NCBI GenBank assembly: GCA_902635965.1
Contig: CACPQA010000007.1
Location: 19,310-83,309 of the forward strand
DNA length: 64,000 nucleotides
DNA from: an uncultured Bacteroidota bacterium
GTDB lineage: Bacteria; Bacteroidota; Bacteroidia; Flavobacteriales; Flavobacteriaceae
Direction of reading: 5' to 3'
In this document: positions 27,261 to 37,251 of the stretch, in pieces
How positions within the stretch are numbered: position 1 is the first letter of the stretch
How the letters are laid out: the number at the start of each line of letters is the position of its first letter
Made by a program: the position numbers and the translations under genes
The notes under the pieces: model-generated
What the model saw: only the letters and a program-made list of their open reading frames with translations
What the model was told of the DNA's origin: nothing
Databases searched by the model: none

Positions 27261-27283
27261 AACCCCTCAAATGAGGGGTTTTT
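27261..27283. terminator. Bidirectional rho-independent terminator
   Basis: Eight-base-pair stem AACCCCTC/GAGGGGTT (27261-27268 with 27273-27280), loop AAAT, T run after it and A run before it. It serves both the plus-strand DUF3050-M28 operon and the minus-strand SusC-SusD operon ending at 27302. Confidence 0.88.
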
Positions 27284-27301
27284 AAATTAATTGATATTTA
27301 A

Positions 27302-28615
27302 TTACTGAATATTCGGATTTGCTTGAATTTCAGAAATAGTTATTGGAAAAAATTCTCCTGGTGCTGTAGTAGCAATAGAAGTTGGGATCCAATATTCTGA
27401 AGGACTAGCAAATCTGTAATGATCGGAAAGTCTCCTTCCCTGTAGAAATAAATTTACACGTCTAGTATGTAGAAGCATTGCCTGCGCATCAATTTGTCCT
27501 GAATATGGAGTTAATCCATCCATTGCTCTAATATGGTTGATGTGGGTTGTAAAACCTGCATTATCACCACTAGCTAATGAATTTTCAGCTAAAATCAAAT
27601 GCATCTCTCTACCAGTAGCAACAGGATATTCAGGAAAACGACCAGCATTAGTAAATGCTGCAACATGTCTGTATAGAGCTGGATCAGCAATATCATCTAT
27701 AGGATCTTTTAGACTAATAGTGGTTGCAGGGTCACCATCATTAGGAGAATCTGGTCTTTTCAAATCTGTTGAAATTACATAAGTATTTGAAAGTCTCATC
27801 TCAAGTCTGTCATTAACCTCACCTGCGATATCTAAGGCTCCAATTGTTTCAGGAGCACTTGGATCCGTTATCAAGTTGACACTAAAATCCGTTCCAAGAT
27901 CAGCTAAAGCAGCTGCAGCTAAATTGGCAGCATCTGCAGAAGAAACAAGTGGACTAGCTGTATTTACAGGATTAACTTTACCCCATATACCTTTCGCAAA
28001 AGTAGCTCTCGCTTTAAGTGCAGTTAACTCTCCTGTTAAACCCGCATTTAACGCTAGAGCAGCATTTATGTATCCTAAAGCAGTATCGTAAAGGGAACTC
28101 ATATTTGATTCACCAACAGGGGGTGCAGCCTCTGTTTTAGCAGAACCAACCACGAAATCATCAAACATGTCAGCAATAACAATATAAATTACTGCTCCAT
28201 ACATATAAGCTCTTGCTAAATCCGCTTTATTAGAAGCAGAAAAAGCATTTGAAGTACTAAACTCTAAACCTCTAGCAATTACATCGTCTGCCCAATAACG
28301 AGCTTCATTAACATAAAAATAGGCTCCATCAACGAATTCGTTTCCTATACCATCTAGGTTTCCAAAGTTAAGCTGCTGCCATGCATCTCTTGATCCTATC
28401 CAAATCATTTCATCTGATGCAACAGAATAAGGAGCCAAAATGTTTCCATATGCACGTATTAGTACACCTTCTAACCCGTTAACCATAGGACCAAAAGCTC
28501 TAATATCTAGACCATCTTCAAGAAGGTTATTAGGGTTATCAGCATCAAGGCTACAATTATTGAATAGTAATACTGAAAAAACTATTCCAAAATATTTTAT
28601 TATATTATTTTTCAT
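27302..28615 (-). CDS. SusD/RagB-family lipoprotein (pair 1)
   Basis: Surface substrate-binding partner of the SusC transporter upstream. The open frame starts at 28636, but ATG at 28615 gives the right lipoprotein signal (MKNNIIKYFGIVFSVLLFNNC, Cys21); 437 residues. It is helix-rich with TPR-like segments and the typical C-terminal end (INHIRAMDG, LFLQGRRLSDHYRF, FPITISEIQANPNIQ). Compared with glycan SusDs it resembles the shorter outer-membrane nutrient-binding RagB type. Ligand unknown. Confidence 0.88.
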   Translation of the reverse strand: MKNNIIKYFGIVFSVLLFNNCSLDADNPNNLLEDGLDIRAFGPMVNGLEGVLIRAYGNILAPYSVASDEMIWIGSRDAWQQLNFGNLDGIGNEFVDGAYFYVNEARYWADDVIARGLEFSTSNAFSASNKADLARAYMYGAVIYIVIADMFDDFVVGSAKTEAAPPVGESNMSSLYDTALGYINAALALNAGLTGELTALKARATFAKGIWGKVNPVNTASPLVSSADAANLAAAALADLGTDFSVNLITDPSAPETIGALDIAGEVNDRLEMRLSNTYVISTDLKRPDSPNDGDPATTISLKDPIDDIADPALYRHVAAFTNAGRFPEYPVATGREMHLILAENSLASGDNAGFTTHINHIRAMDGLTPYSGQIDAQAMLLHTRRVNLFLQGRRLSDHYRFASPSEYWIPTSIATTAPGEFFPITISEIQANPNIQ

Positions 28616-28625
28616 AATTATTAAT

Positions 28626-31600
28626 TTAAAATCCAACTTTTAACGTTAACAATACCTGTGTAGGAATTGGCCATCCAAATGCAGCGATTCCCTGGCCGTA
28701 GTTTTGATCTAGGTTTGAACCACTCCCTCTTCCTACAAAATTTATTTCAGGGTCCACTCCTGTATAACTTGTGAATATCGCAATATTTCTTCCAGAAAGA
28801 CCAATTGAAGCAGTATCTAATCTAAACTGATCAAGTATTGAACCTGTAATGTTGTAGTTTAAACTTAATTCTCTCCATCTAATAAAATCAGCCTTTTCCA
28901 AAGTGTTAAGACCTGAAAAAGGTGCTAAAGCGAGAGTATTATTTAACCACTCGTCTAATGCAGCAAGTCTCACGTTACCGTCCCCTTGTGGAGTAAATCC
29001 AGCGTCAACACCACCTGTAGCATAATCTCGTGCTACTTTAGCTGATCTTGGTAGATTTCTTCCAATTGCACCGTTTGCTTGTCTAAAAGCATCAGTTAAG
29101 TTGTTTACCACAAAGTTTCCAGCTTTAAATTCAAAGGTGGTATTTAAAGTCCAATTTTTGTAGTTAACGGAACCTCCAAAAGCACCAGTCCAATCTGGAG
29201 TTGACTTTCCTAGATAATGATCAAGATAATCGCCATCCCCATCATCATCTGCCAAAAGAACAGATCCTGTACCAATTGAGGTTGGAAGGCTATAGCTGCC
29301 ATTTCCGGTTAAGAAAGCTACTAGCTGTTGTGTCGTATCAGGAAGTCCATCACCATTTGCAATATCAATAGGTAACGAACCTGAAGGTACGCTAGCTAAT
29401 TGAGCTCCAAAATTTGCACCAGGTGCAAATCCTTCTTGTAAGAAATTTCTATATCTAGGATATGAACCACCAACTTTTAGTGGTGGCGCCCCGCCTAAAC
29501 TTTTAACATTTTCTTGTAGATAAGCGGCGTTCACGTAAGCATTAACGGTTAAATCACCCTTTCTTATAATATTACCACTTAAATTGATTTCCATACCATT
29601 TGCTTCAAGTTCACCAACATTGGTTAACTGCTGGTTTCTAAAACCACCAGACAATGGGAACTGTCTAGCATAAAGTGCATCAGTAGTAATTCTGTCCCAA
29701 TAAGTAAATTCTAAATTAAATTTATCACCAAATAAACCTGCGTTAAATCCAATTTCGAATTCTTTTGATACCTCAGGCTTAAGATCAGGATCCCCTAAAT
29801 TGTTTGGTGCTATTCCAGCTCCACTTGCAGATGCAAGTGCTAAATAAGAAGTAAATGCATCAAATGCTCCAGGTTGTAATCCGGCCATACCATAAGCAGT
29901 TCTTAATTGTAGGGAACTTATTGGCCCTAAACCACTCCAACCGCTTGAATCAGAAGGTATATATGAAAGTGAAACTTTAGGGTAGAATTGACCATTAAAG
30001 TTACTTCCAAAAGCAGAGTGAGCATCAAATCTAGCGCCAAGTGTTAAAAATAAGTAATCATTATATCCAATTTGTTCTTGAACAAAAGCCCCTACATTTA
30101 TCGTCTCTACAAACTGCTCAAAGTTAACTTGCTGTGCAGCAGCACCAACAACCTCAAAACCAGGTCCTGGAAATTCGGTACCTTGACTACCTACTATCTT
30201 TTCTTGTTGCCCAACGTATTGTCCTCCGACGATTAAATTCGAAGTAAGTGATCCAAATTTGTTGTCCATTACTATTTTTACTTCAGCTGTTTTAGCCATA
30301 TAATCTCTAGTTCCAACAGATAATTGACCAGTTGGTCTACTACCAGAAAAACCGTCTATGTTCCACTGAAATGGCCAAAAATCTTCACTAACCTGGCCTG
30401 AGTAATCAATTCCAAAGGTACCATCTAGTTTAAGCCATTCTGTGGCATAGTAATTAAGACCTACACTACCGTTATAGTGATTAATTCTTGTGTTATAACC
30501 TAACTGTAAGGTTTCATCAACAGTAGCAAAAGCAATTACACCTGTTGTATTGCTTTCAGTAACCAATTCAGGCTTACTAAATTGAGCTAATGAACCTGTA
30601 CCATATATGTTGTTGTTGTTTTGAAGCGTTGTTTGATATCTAGAAGTAAAACCTGAAGTTAATCTAATATTAAACTTATCACTAGGGTTAATATTTAAAT
30701 TAATATTAAATTGTCCCATCTCATTAATATCTGAAGCGTTTGTTTTTTGTCCCTCAAGATATCCTTCTCTTTCTTTACCACCAACAGGGCCGTCAGAATA
30801 TTGATACCTTGCAGATGCAAAATACGTCATAAACTCACTACCTCCAGATACATTTAGATTCACTATGTTATTGAAACCAGTTTCAAATAAGTCTTCAGTC
30901 GCATTAAAGCTTACAAGTTCATAAGGCGAAACTGATCTTCCAAGAACAGTACTCATTCTTGCTGCTGTAGCGGCACTCGATGTCCATCCTGTATTATCAG
31001 CGAATTTTCCCTTTGGAAAATTAATCCATCCTTGCGTTGCTTTAAAATTGAATTTTGGTGCTCCAATTTGACCTTTTTTAGTAAAGATTTGAATTACACC
31101 ATTACTTGCTTCAGTTCCAAACAGCGTAGCTGCAGAGGCACCTTTTAAAATTTCTATTCTTTCGATTGATTCAGGATTTATATCATCGAGTCTTGAACCT
31201 GCTCCTCCACCGGAGTCAATGTAACCACCAAAACCACCACCTCTATCGACTCTAACTCCGTCAACAATGATGATTGGCTCGTTTAATTGAGAAAGTGAAG
31301 CATTTCCACGAATTCTAATTTGAGCACCTTCTCCATTTAATCCCCCAGAAGGAAATGCAACCAATCCTGGTTCTCTTCCTTGAAGGATATCAGAGAATGA
31401 ATTAATAGGTAAATTTTCCAATTTAGCTGTAGAAATTGAACCAATACTGTTTCCTATTTTTTTTCTAGCAACTGGTGCTCCCGTACCTGTAACAACTAAT
31501 TCATCTAGCTTAGATGCCGAAAAAGTCATTGCAAAGTCATACGTGGCATCATCTCCTCCGACAGTAATTGTCTGAGAAATCCGCCCATAACCGATGTAAG

Positions 31601-31838
31601 ACAAGTCAATGGTATAATCGCCTGGCTCAACGTTATTTATTGTATAGTTACCATCAAAATCAGTAACTACTCCTTTGTTTGTATTTTTTAATATAATTGT
31701 TACCCCTAATAATGGATCACCAGTTTCAGCATCTGTTACAGTTCCAGAAATAGACTGAGAAAATGCTGATAATGAAACAAATAGAAGAAAAAAAAGTGCT
31801 AAAAAATACTTTGATTTTTCTAAGATTAATTTTTTCAT
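28626..31838 (-). CDS. SusC/RagA-family TonB-linked outer-membrane transporter (pair 1)
   Basis: A 1070-residue TonB-dependent importer. A signal peptide (cut near SAFSQ) is followed by a carboxypeptidase-D-like domain (ISGTVTDAETGDPLLGVTI), the TonB-box region LDELVVTGTG, a plug domain (SFSDILQGREPGLV, IRIRGNASLSQLNEPIIIVDGV) and a 22-strand barrel ending VLLTLKVGF. It is the first gene of a pair with SusD, lying 90 bases downstream of the haloperoxidase-like gene. The substrate cannot be read from sequence. Confidence 0.93.
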   Translation of the reverse strand: MKKLILEKSKYFLALFFLLFVSLSAFSQSISGTVTDAETGDPLLGVTIILKNTNKGVVTDFDGNYTINNVEPGDYTIDLSYIGYGRISQTITVGGDDATYDFAMTFSASKLDELVVTGTGAPVARKKIGNSIGSISTAKLENLPINSFSDILQGREPGLVAFPSGGLNGEGAQIRIRGNASLSQLNEPIIIVDGVRVDRGGGFGGYIDSGGGAGSRLDDINPESIERIEILKGASAATLFGTEASNGVIQIFTKKGQIGAPKFNFKATQGWINFPKGKFADNTGWTSSAATAARMSTVLGRSVSPYELVSFNATEDLFETGFNNIVNLNVSGGSEFMTYFASARYQYSDGPVGGKEREGYLEGQKTNASDINEMGQFNINLNINPSDKFNIRLTSGFTSRYQTTLQNNNNIYGTGSLAQFSKPELVTESNTTGVIAFATVDETLQLGYNTRINHYNGSVGLNYYATEWLKLDGTFGIDYSGQVSEDFWPFQWNIDGFSGSRPTGQLSVGTRDYMAKTAEVKIVMDNKFGSLTSNLIVGGQYVGQQEKIVGSQGTEFPGPGFEVVGAAAQQVNFEQFVETINVGAFVQEQIGYNDYLFLTLGARFDAHSAFGSNFNGQFYPKVSLSYIPSDSSGWSGLGPISSLQLRTAYGMAGLQPGAFDAFTSYLALASASGAGIAPNNLGDPDLKPEVSKEFEIGFNAGLFGDKFNLEFTYWDRITTDALYARQFPLSGGFRNQQLTNVGELEANGMEINLSGNIIRKGDLTVNAYVNAAYLQENVKSLGGAPPLKVGGSYPRYRNFLQEGFAPGANFGAQLASVPSGSLPIDIANGDGLPDTTQQLVAFLTGNGSYSLPTSIGTGSVLLADDDGDGDYLDHYLGKSTPDWTGAFGGSVNYKNWTLNTTFEFKAGNFVVNNLTDAFRQANGAIGRNLPRSAKVARDYATGGVDAGFTPQGDGNVRLAALDEWLNNTLALAPFSGLNTLEKADFIRWRELSLNYNITGSILDQFRLDTASIGLSGRNIAIFTSYTGVDPEINFVGRGSGSNLDQNYGQGIAAFGWPIPTQVLLTLKVGF

Positions 31839-31928
31839 AACAGAGAATATTGTTAATTAAATGTTAATAAGTCGATAAATATAATGAAAAACAAGGATAT
31901 AAAAACAAATTTTTAAAAAAACAGGCTT

Positions 31929-33278
31929 TTAATTTGTTGCTAGTTTGTAAGAGTCTAGGTTAGTCTTGAGGTTCTCAGATATAAAATTCCCGACCTTTTC
32001 TCCCTGCGAAACTCCCTCTTCTACAGCCATTCTATAGTGTATACCACCATAAAGCCTTGAAATAGCCGCCTCTTCCGCAGCTTCAATAAAAGAATTATAT
32101 TTTCTTGAAGGTAGACCGTATGCAACCTCAGTTGTATCGATAAATTTAAATTTATCGCCATACAAATTGGTGAGAGCTTTTGCTGCAGCACGTGAAATTA
32201 CTGAATGGCCGCTTGTGTACTCAGGGAATGGTGGAGTTTGTAAAAGAGGTAACCATTCTTCATCATAATGTTGATTAATTAAAGTTTCTGGTCTAACCAA
32301 TATAGACCTCCACTTTTCATCCCAGCAACTTATAAAAGAGTCAAACAATGAAATCGAAACATTGACATAAGCATTTACTACTTCGTCAAAAGTACTGTTA
32401 GCTGTCCTACCCGCAATAGCTGTAATACCAATCCAGTGTCCGCCAGGGGTGATTTTTTTTGTCGCAAACATTGCATGCCCTCTGTGATGTGTAACATAGG
32501 GGTTACAATCCCAAAATTTTGCAATCTGAATCTTTTCAGGGTCCATTTTATTGCCTATCTCATATACTTCTTGAAGCTGTTTTTGAAAAGGACTACCTTT
32601 TGTTAAATCAAATTTCAAAGGTTCTTTTGGAACAAATTGATTTGCTGAGTCTATAACAAGTGTTCTTATTTTATTCCAGTGGGGCTCAATTCCATCCATG
32701 TAGTCTGGTGGTGTAGGTTTCCAGAAAACTTCCTCTTCCAAAATTGTGTATTTGGGAAATGTTCTAGTTTGATTGTATAGATCGTTCTTTGCCCAATCCA
32801 AAATATGATTAGCAACTTTCTCAGCGTACTTTTTAGATGCCATTCTAATGTTTCTTGGGACACCAATTGAATTTAACTTATCATTTAATCTTTTTTCAAA
32901 CTTTTCCATCAATTCGTCCGAAAAAATGAGGCTCTTACCTACTTTATTAAATGCATACAAAATAGTTAAGTTTAAGTTGTAATTTTTGAAATCCTTTTCT
33001 GGTTCGGGAATTGGTTTAAGGTCTTTGACCTGTCCTACCAAAGATTTGTATTTCAAAGGCATATTTTTTGCCATTAATTCGTAAGCCGCAATTGAGGGAT
33101 ATAGATAAACTCTAGAAGCTACAGGTGGAGAAAAAATATCATATACAATAACATCAGATAAATTCTGCATCGCTGAGTGAAAAAGTGATGCATCTTTAAG
33201 TTTATTTGGATCGAACCTTTTGTTTTCACAACCAAAAATGATAACTGAAAATATTAAATATAAAAGTATTTTTTTCAT
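31929..33278 (-). CDS. Vanadium haloperoxidase/PAP2-fold lipoprotein
   Basis: A 449-residue lipoprotein (lipobox IIFGC, Cys17). The C-terminal half has the vanadate/phosphate-binding motifs of the vanadium haloperoxidase-PAP2 superfamily: EYTSGHSVISRAA near residues 353-365 with His358, and SRLYGGIHYRM at 407-417 with His414. Relatives include bromoperoxidases and acid phosphatases, and the motifs alone do not separate them. It follows the DUF2231 gene by 92 bases and precedes SusC1 by 90. Confidence 0.85.
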   Translation of the reverse strand: MKKILLYLIFSVIIFGCENKRFDPNKLKDASLFHSAMQNLSDVIVYDIFSPPVASRVYLYPSIAAYELMAKNMPLKYKSLVGQVKDLKPIPEPEKDFKNYNLNLTILYAFNKVGKSLIFSDELMEKFEKRLNDKLNSIGVPRNIRMASKKYAEKVANHILDWAKNDLYNQTRTFPKYTILEEEVFWKPTPPDYMDGIEPHWNKIRTLVIDSANQFVPKEPLKFDLTKGSPFQKQLQEVYEIGNKMDPEKIQIAKFWDCNPYVTHHRGHAMFATKKITPGGHWIGITAIAGRTANSTFDEVVNAYVNVSISLFDSFISCWDEKWRSILVRPETLINQHYDEEWLPLLQTPPFPEYTSGHSVISRAAAKALTNLYGDKFKFIDTTEVAYGLPSRKYNSFIEAAEEAAISRLYGGIHYRMAVEEGVSQGEKVGNFISENLKTNLDSYKLATN

Positions 33279-33370
33279 AAACAGACTGTAAATTTAATCA
33301 AACTAATTTTTTTGTAGAGTTAAAAAACAATCTGTTTTACTTATAAACTATAATTCAAATGAAAAATAAA

Positions 33371-34723
33371 CTAGCTTCCACCAATAAGTTTAAGTTTTTC
33401 TTCTTTGCTATTAAATTCTTCTACTTCACTTCTAGATATGCTTGTTCCCCATACATATGCCCTCTTTAAGTTCTTAAATTTTTTCAGGACTTCAATAGAT
33501 TTACTCGTAATTCTTGTGTTATGAATATTAAGTATTTCAAGATTATCGAGTGATTGGAGGATTTTAATGCTTTCGTCATCAATATTATTATTTTGAATTT
33601 CAAGTTTTACTAAGTTTTCAAAACTAGATATACCTTTAATTAATTCATTGGAAAGATTAGAAGATTTTGCAGTGAAATAAGCAATATTTCGTCTAACCTT
33701 TTCAAGTTTTTCAATGTCAGAAATATTTACATTTTTCTTTAAGTATTTCACAGAAAGGAATTTCTTGTCGTCTGAAATATACTTTATTTGAAATAGATTG
33801 TTATCAATATTTTGAACCAAAGACTCGTCTAATTTTTCAATCAAAAGTTTTTCAAACCATTGTTTTTCAGTAAAGTTCAAGCTGTAAAGCATTTCAAGGG
33901 ATTCTTTAATATCATCGTCAACTTTTAACGAGGCTAAAATTTCATTTGATTTGTCCAGATTATTAATCCACCAAATCAAAGTCTTAATTTCATCAAAGGA
34001 TACCGGCTCACCATCAGGAGGCATATATTTAAGTTCACTTGTTGGCATAGTAATTCTTTTTATCAACAAGCTTTTTCTGGGCTCAGATTTATTAATTGGA
34101 TTTCCACTACTTCCGCCCTTTAAAAGATTACTATAGGAATCCATATTTAGATTTCCCCTAGATATTTCTTTGTTGTGGCAAGAAACACATTTTTGATTAA
34201 AAATTGGTTGTATAAGATCATCATAAACTTTAACAGAGTCAATTTCTAATTCTACATATTTATTTTTTTTAATAACCAACTCTTTAATGTTTTCAGGAGC
34301 GTAATCCACAAGGTATGTTTCACCATGTGTCAAATTTCCACCATAATGACCAGTTAAAGTCAAAAGAACAATTATTGCAGTGTTTGACAATGTCTTTAAT
34401 GAAGAAGAAAATAAATTTGAAAAAATAGATAACCTTAAAAACCAAGATATAAATGAGATGGCGGTTAAAGACAAACCAAAAATTTTATGCATAAATAAAT
34501 TTTCATCTATATAATGGCCGGTTTCTGCGATTAAAAGTCCCAAGATTGTTGTTAAGACTGAGGAAAAGAAAGCAACAAACCAAGTAAAATTAATTATGCT
34601 CTGATTAATTCTTATTTTAAAAATGGAGCAATAAATTTCGATTAAAATAGCTAAGATCAAAAATCCAATTGGCAAGTGAACTAGCAACGGGTGAAATCTA
34701 CCTAGAAAGAAAATAGCTTCCAA
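33371..34723 (-). CDS. DUF2231 membrane protein with haem c (PSCyt1-type) and leucine-rich repeats
   Basis: A 450-residue protein. Residues 1-125 hold four hydrophobic segments of DUF2231 (HPLLVHLPIGFLIL at the start). Then comes a planctomycete-type cytochrome segment with one haem-binding CVSCH at 179-183, and MPPDGEP, which may give the sixth ligand. The C-terminal ~100 residues are leucine-rich-repeat-like (SSFENLVKLEIQNNNI, LDNLEILNIHNTRI). DUF2231 plus haem plus LRR is mainly seen in Planctomycetes/Verrucomicrobia. It probably receives or passes electrons at the outer face of the inner membrane. It is 10 bases after the NHL gene. Confidence 0.85.
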   Translation of the reverse strand: MEAIFFLGRFHPLLVHLPIGFLILAILIEIYCSIFKIRINQSIINFTWFVAFFSSVLTTILGLLIAETGHYIDENLFMHKIFGLSLTAISFISWFLRLSIFSNLFSSSLKTLSNTAIIVLLTLTGHYGGNLTHGETYLVDYAPENIKELVIKKNKYVELEIDSVKVYDDLIQPIFNQKCVSCHNKEISRGNLNMDSYSNLLKGGSSGNPINKSEPRKSLLIKRITMPTSELKYMPPDGEPVSFDEIKTLIWWINNLDKSNEILASLKVDDDIKESLEMLYSLNFTEKQWFEKLLIEKLDESLVQNIDNNLFQIKYISDDKKFLSVKYLKKNVNISDIEKLEKVRRNIAYFTAKSSNLSNELIKGISSFENLVKLEIQNNNIDDESIKILQSLDNLEILNIHNTRITSKSIEVLKKFKNLKRAYVWGTSISRSEVEEFNSKEEKLKLIGGS

Positions 34724-34733
34724 AAGAAAAAGT

Positions 34734-35789
34734 TTATACTCTATTTAATTTTAAAGGAGTTGTTCTCCCAGAGTTCCATTGAGGAACATAAATATTTTCA
34801 TCATCATCTATACAAACGTCGTGTGGATTAAGGAAACTACGATCATCATAAACAGGTTTATTAATTATTCCATTTTTATATGATGGTTTACCTCCTCCTG
34901 GGAGTGATACTACTTTATTATTTTTATCTAAAACTGCAATCATTCCGTCATAGTTCCACCAATTGTAGGTGTTAATAATAGCAAAATAAAGATTGTCTCC
35001 TTTAATAACCGGTCTACACATCCAATAACCAGGTAGGGAAACAGTTTCTAAATGTTTTCCACCCAAGGTAAATCTTTTGAATTCATTTTTTGTTCTAGAT
35101 GAAATAAGTAGAGTTGGATTTTGATTAAATCGGCTATCCAGTGTTATCCCATGACAACAATCAAAGTGATTTTTACCACTCCCTTTACCTCCAAAATGTC
35201 CTAAATAATTTCCTTTTTGGTCATATTTTATAATAAAATCTTTACCATAACCGTCTGCAACATAAATATCACCGTTAGGTGCAATCGCTGTCTCAGTTGG
35301 CTTGAAATCGTCCTGTGAAGAATATTCCTTAATTTCTTTTGGGTAAAAAATTTCGAGAATTAATTTTCCATTTAAGTCAGTTTTACAAACCCTATGCAAG
35401 TCCGGATCAGTAATGTATAAAAATTCAGTACCACCTTCATTACTTAATGTCAAACCATGGGCACCATTAAAACCTACACTCCATCCATCTAAAACCTTTC
35501 CATCATTGTTATAGACCAAAATATTGTTTTTTTTATGAGTTGTTGTCATAAACAATCTTCCCTTTTTATCCATAACCATTTCATGACAATGGTGAACTGG
35601 ATGAATATTGACATTTTGTTTACTCCAGCGTTTATCAACTTTATAGGTAAATCCGTTATGTCCAACTGTATTTTCTAATGATTTGCTTTTATTTGCAATT
35701 GAGAATGTTTTATCAGCTGAAGCAATACCTAGCCCAACAATAGCTGAATTTCTTAAAAAATTTCTTCTTGAATTATTATTTTTTTTCAT
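34734..35789 (-). CDS. Tat-exported NHL-repeat beta-propeller protein
   Basis: A 351-residue protein with a Tat signal (SRRNFLRNSA, residues 7-16). The body is a six-bladed beta-propeller of NHL type: GAHGLTLSNEGG, PNGDIYVADGYG, HDVCIDDDENIYVPQWNSG. HxxE/HH clusters (HPVHHCHEM near residue 60) may bind metal. It resembles the propeller of peptidylglycine alpha-amidating enzymes, but no catalytic residues are claimed. Its start overlaps the DUF1501 stop (ATGA), so the two are co-translated. Confidence 0.83.
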   Translation of the reverse strand: MKKNNNSRRNFLRNSAIVGLGIASADKTFSIANKSKSLENTVGHNGFTYKVDKRWSKQNVNIHPVHHCHEMVMDKKGRLFMTTTHKKNNILVYNNDGKVLDGWSVGFNGAHGLTLSNEGGTEFLYITDPDLHRVCKTDLNGKLILEIFYPKEIKEYSSQDDFKPTETAIAPNGDIYVADGYGKDFIIKYDQKGNYLGHFGGKGSGKNHFDCCHGITLDSRFNQNPTLLISSRTKNEFKRFTLGGKHLETVSLPGYWMCRPVIKGDNLYFAIINTYNWWNYDGMIAVLDKNNKVVSLPGGGKPSYKNGIINKPVYDDRSFLNPHDVCIDDDENIYVPQWNSGRTTPLKLNRV

Positions 35790-37243
35790 ACAAGTATATC
35801 ATTTACAATTTTTCCGTGAACATCGGTTAATCTGTATCTCCTACCCTGGTGTTTGAATGTTAATCTTTCGTGATCGAGACCTAAAAGATGTAGAATTGTA
35901 GCTTGAAAATCATGAACATGCACCGGGTTTTCTCTTAAATTATAGCCAAATTCATCAGTTGCCCCATAGGTAATACCTTTTTTAACACCAGCCCCAGCCA
36001 TAAAAATAGTAAAACATCTAGGATGATGATCCCTACCATAACCAGGATCTAGAATGTTTCCTTGAGTATAGTTTGTCCTTCCAAATTCTCCACCCCAAAT
36101 CACCAGTGTATCTTCTAAAAGACCCCTTTGTTTTAGATCCATAATAAGTGCGGCAGATGGCTGATCAGTATCCTTACATTGTATTTTTAATTCTTTATTT
36201 AAATTTCCATGATGGTCCCATCCTTGGTGATAAAGTTGAACAAATTTGACATCCTTTTCGATTAGCTTTCTTGCGAGTAAACAGTTAGCAGCAAATGTTC
36301 CAGGGTTTTTACTATCTTCTCCATACATGTCAAAAATATAGTCTGGTTCGTTAGAAACGTCCATAACTTCAGGGACAGAGGTCTGCATTCTGTAGGCCAT
36401 TTCATATTGAGACATCCTAGATAAAATCTCAGGATCACCTATGTCTCGGTAATTATCGTCTTCTAGTTTCTTTAAATATTCTAATTGTTCCCTTCTTAAA
36501 TCACCTGTAACACCTGGGGGATTTTGTAAATAAAGAACAGCATCTTTTCCAGATCTAAATTGAACACCTTGGTATTTTGATGGTAAAAATCCATTACCCC
36601 AAGAACGGGCATAGAGTGGTTGACCTTGTTTATCTTTTGTAACTAGTACAACAAACTCAGGTAAATTTTTATTATCGGAACCTAAACCATAACTAATCCA
36701 TGATCCCATAGAGGGTCTTCCAGGTAGGTTTGAACCTGTTTGAATAAACGTAACAGCCGGATCATGATTGATTTCTTCTGTGTACATCGACTTTACAAAA
36801 CATAGTTCATCGACAATTTTTGATGTATATGGCATTAACTCACTGACCCAAGCTCCACTTTGACCATATTGTTTAAAATCATAAATAGATGAAACTAAAG
36901 GAAAAGATGCCTGACCCGCACTCATACCTGTCAGTCTTTGTCCACCTCTTACGCTGGGGGGAAGTTCTTTACCGTGCATCTTTGTAAGAAGAGGTTTGTG
37001 ATCGAAAAGATCAATCTGGGAGGGCGCACCACTTTGAAATAAATATATTATTCTTTTTGCCTTTGCTGGAAAATGAGGTAATTGTGGAGGAAGAGTTGTA
37101 TTATTGAGATTTGAAATACCGTCAAAAGCTCTGGCAGGACTTATTAAGGAACCCAGAGTAAGAGCACCAAGTCCAAGTGAAGTTTTAGTTAAAAAATCCC
37201 TCCTAGAAAACTTTTCGTTATGATGATGGTGATTACAATTCAT
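35786..37243 (-). CDS. Tat-exported DUF1501 protein
   Basis: A 485-residue protein with a Tat signal (SRRDFLTKTS, residues 13-22) preceded by a histidine stretch (HHHH). It has DUF1501 signatures: FQSGAPSQIDLFDHKP, QTGSNLPGRPSMGSWISYGL, LYHQGWDHH, WGGEFGRTN, GRDHHPRCFT. DUF1501 is an alkaline-phosphatase/sulfatase-superfamily relative with conserved Asp/His that could bind metals; no activity is established. In Planctomycetes it pairs with DUF1549/DUF1553 proteins, as it does here: the upstream gene ends eight bases before. Confidence 0.9.
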   Translation of the reverse strand: MNCNHHHHNEKFSRRDFLTKTSLGLGALTLGSLISPARAFDGISNLNNTTLPPQLPHFPAKAKRIIYLFQSGAPSQIDLFDHKPLLTKMHGKELPPSVRGGQRLTGMSAGQASFPLVSSIYDFKQYGQSGAWVSELMPYTSKIVDELCFVKSMYTEEINHDPAVTFIQTGSNLPGRPSMGSWISYGLGSDNKNLPEFVVLVTKDKQGQPLYARSWGNGFLPSKYQGVQFRSGKDAVLYLQNPPGVTGDLRREQLEYLKKLEDDNYRDIGDPEILSRMSQYEMAYRMQTSVPEVMDVSNEPDYIFDMYGEDSKNPGTFAANCLLARKLIEKDVKFVQLYHQGWDHHGNLNKELKIQCKDTDQPSAALIMDLKQRGLLEDTLVIWGGEFGRTNYTQGNILDPGYGRDHHPRCFTIFMAGAGVKKGITYGATDEFGYNLRENPVHVHDFQATILHLLGLDHERLTFKHQGRRYRLTDVHGKIVNDILV

Positions 37244-37251
37244 ATTTTGAT

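Noticed and set aside
27537..28643. Three plus-strand ORFs opposite SusD1
   Set aside because: Shadows of the SusD frame; composition follows the reverse codons.
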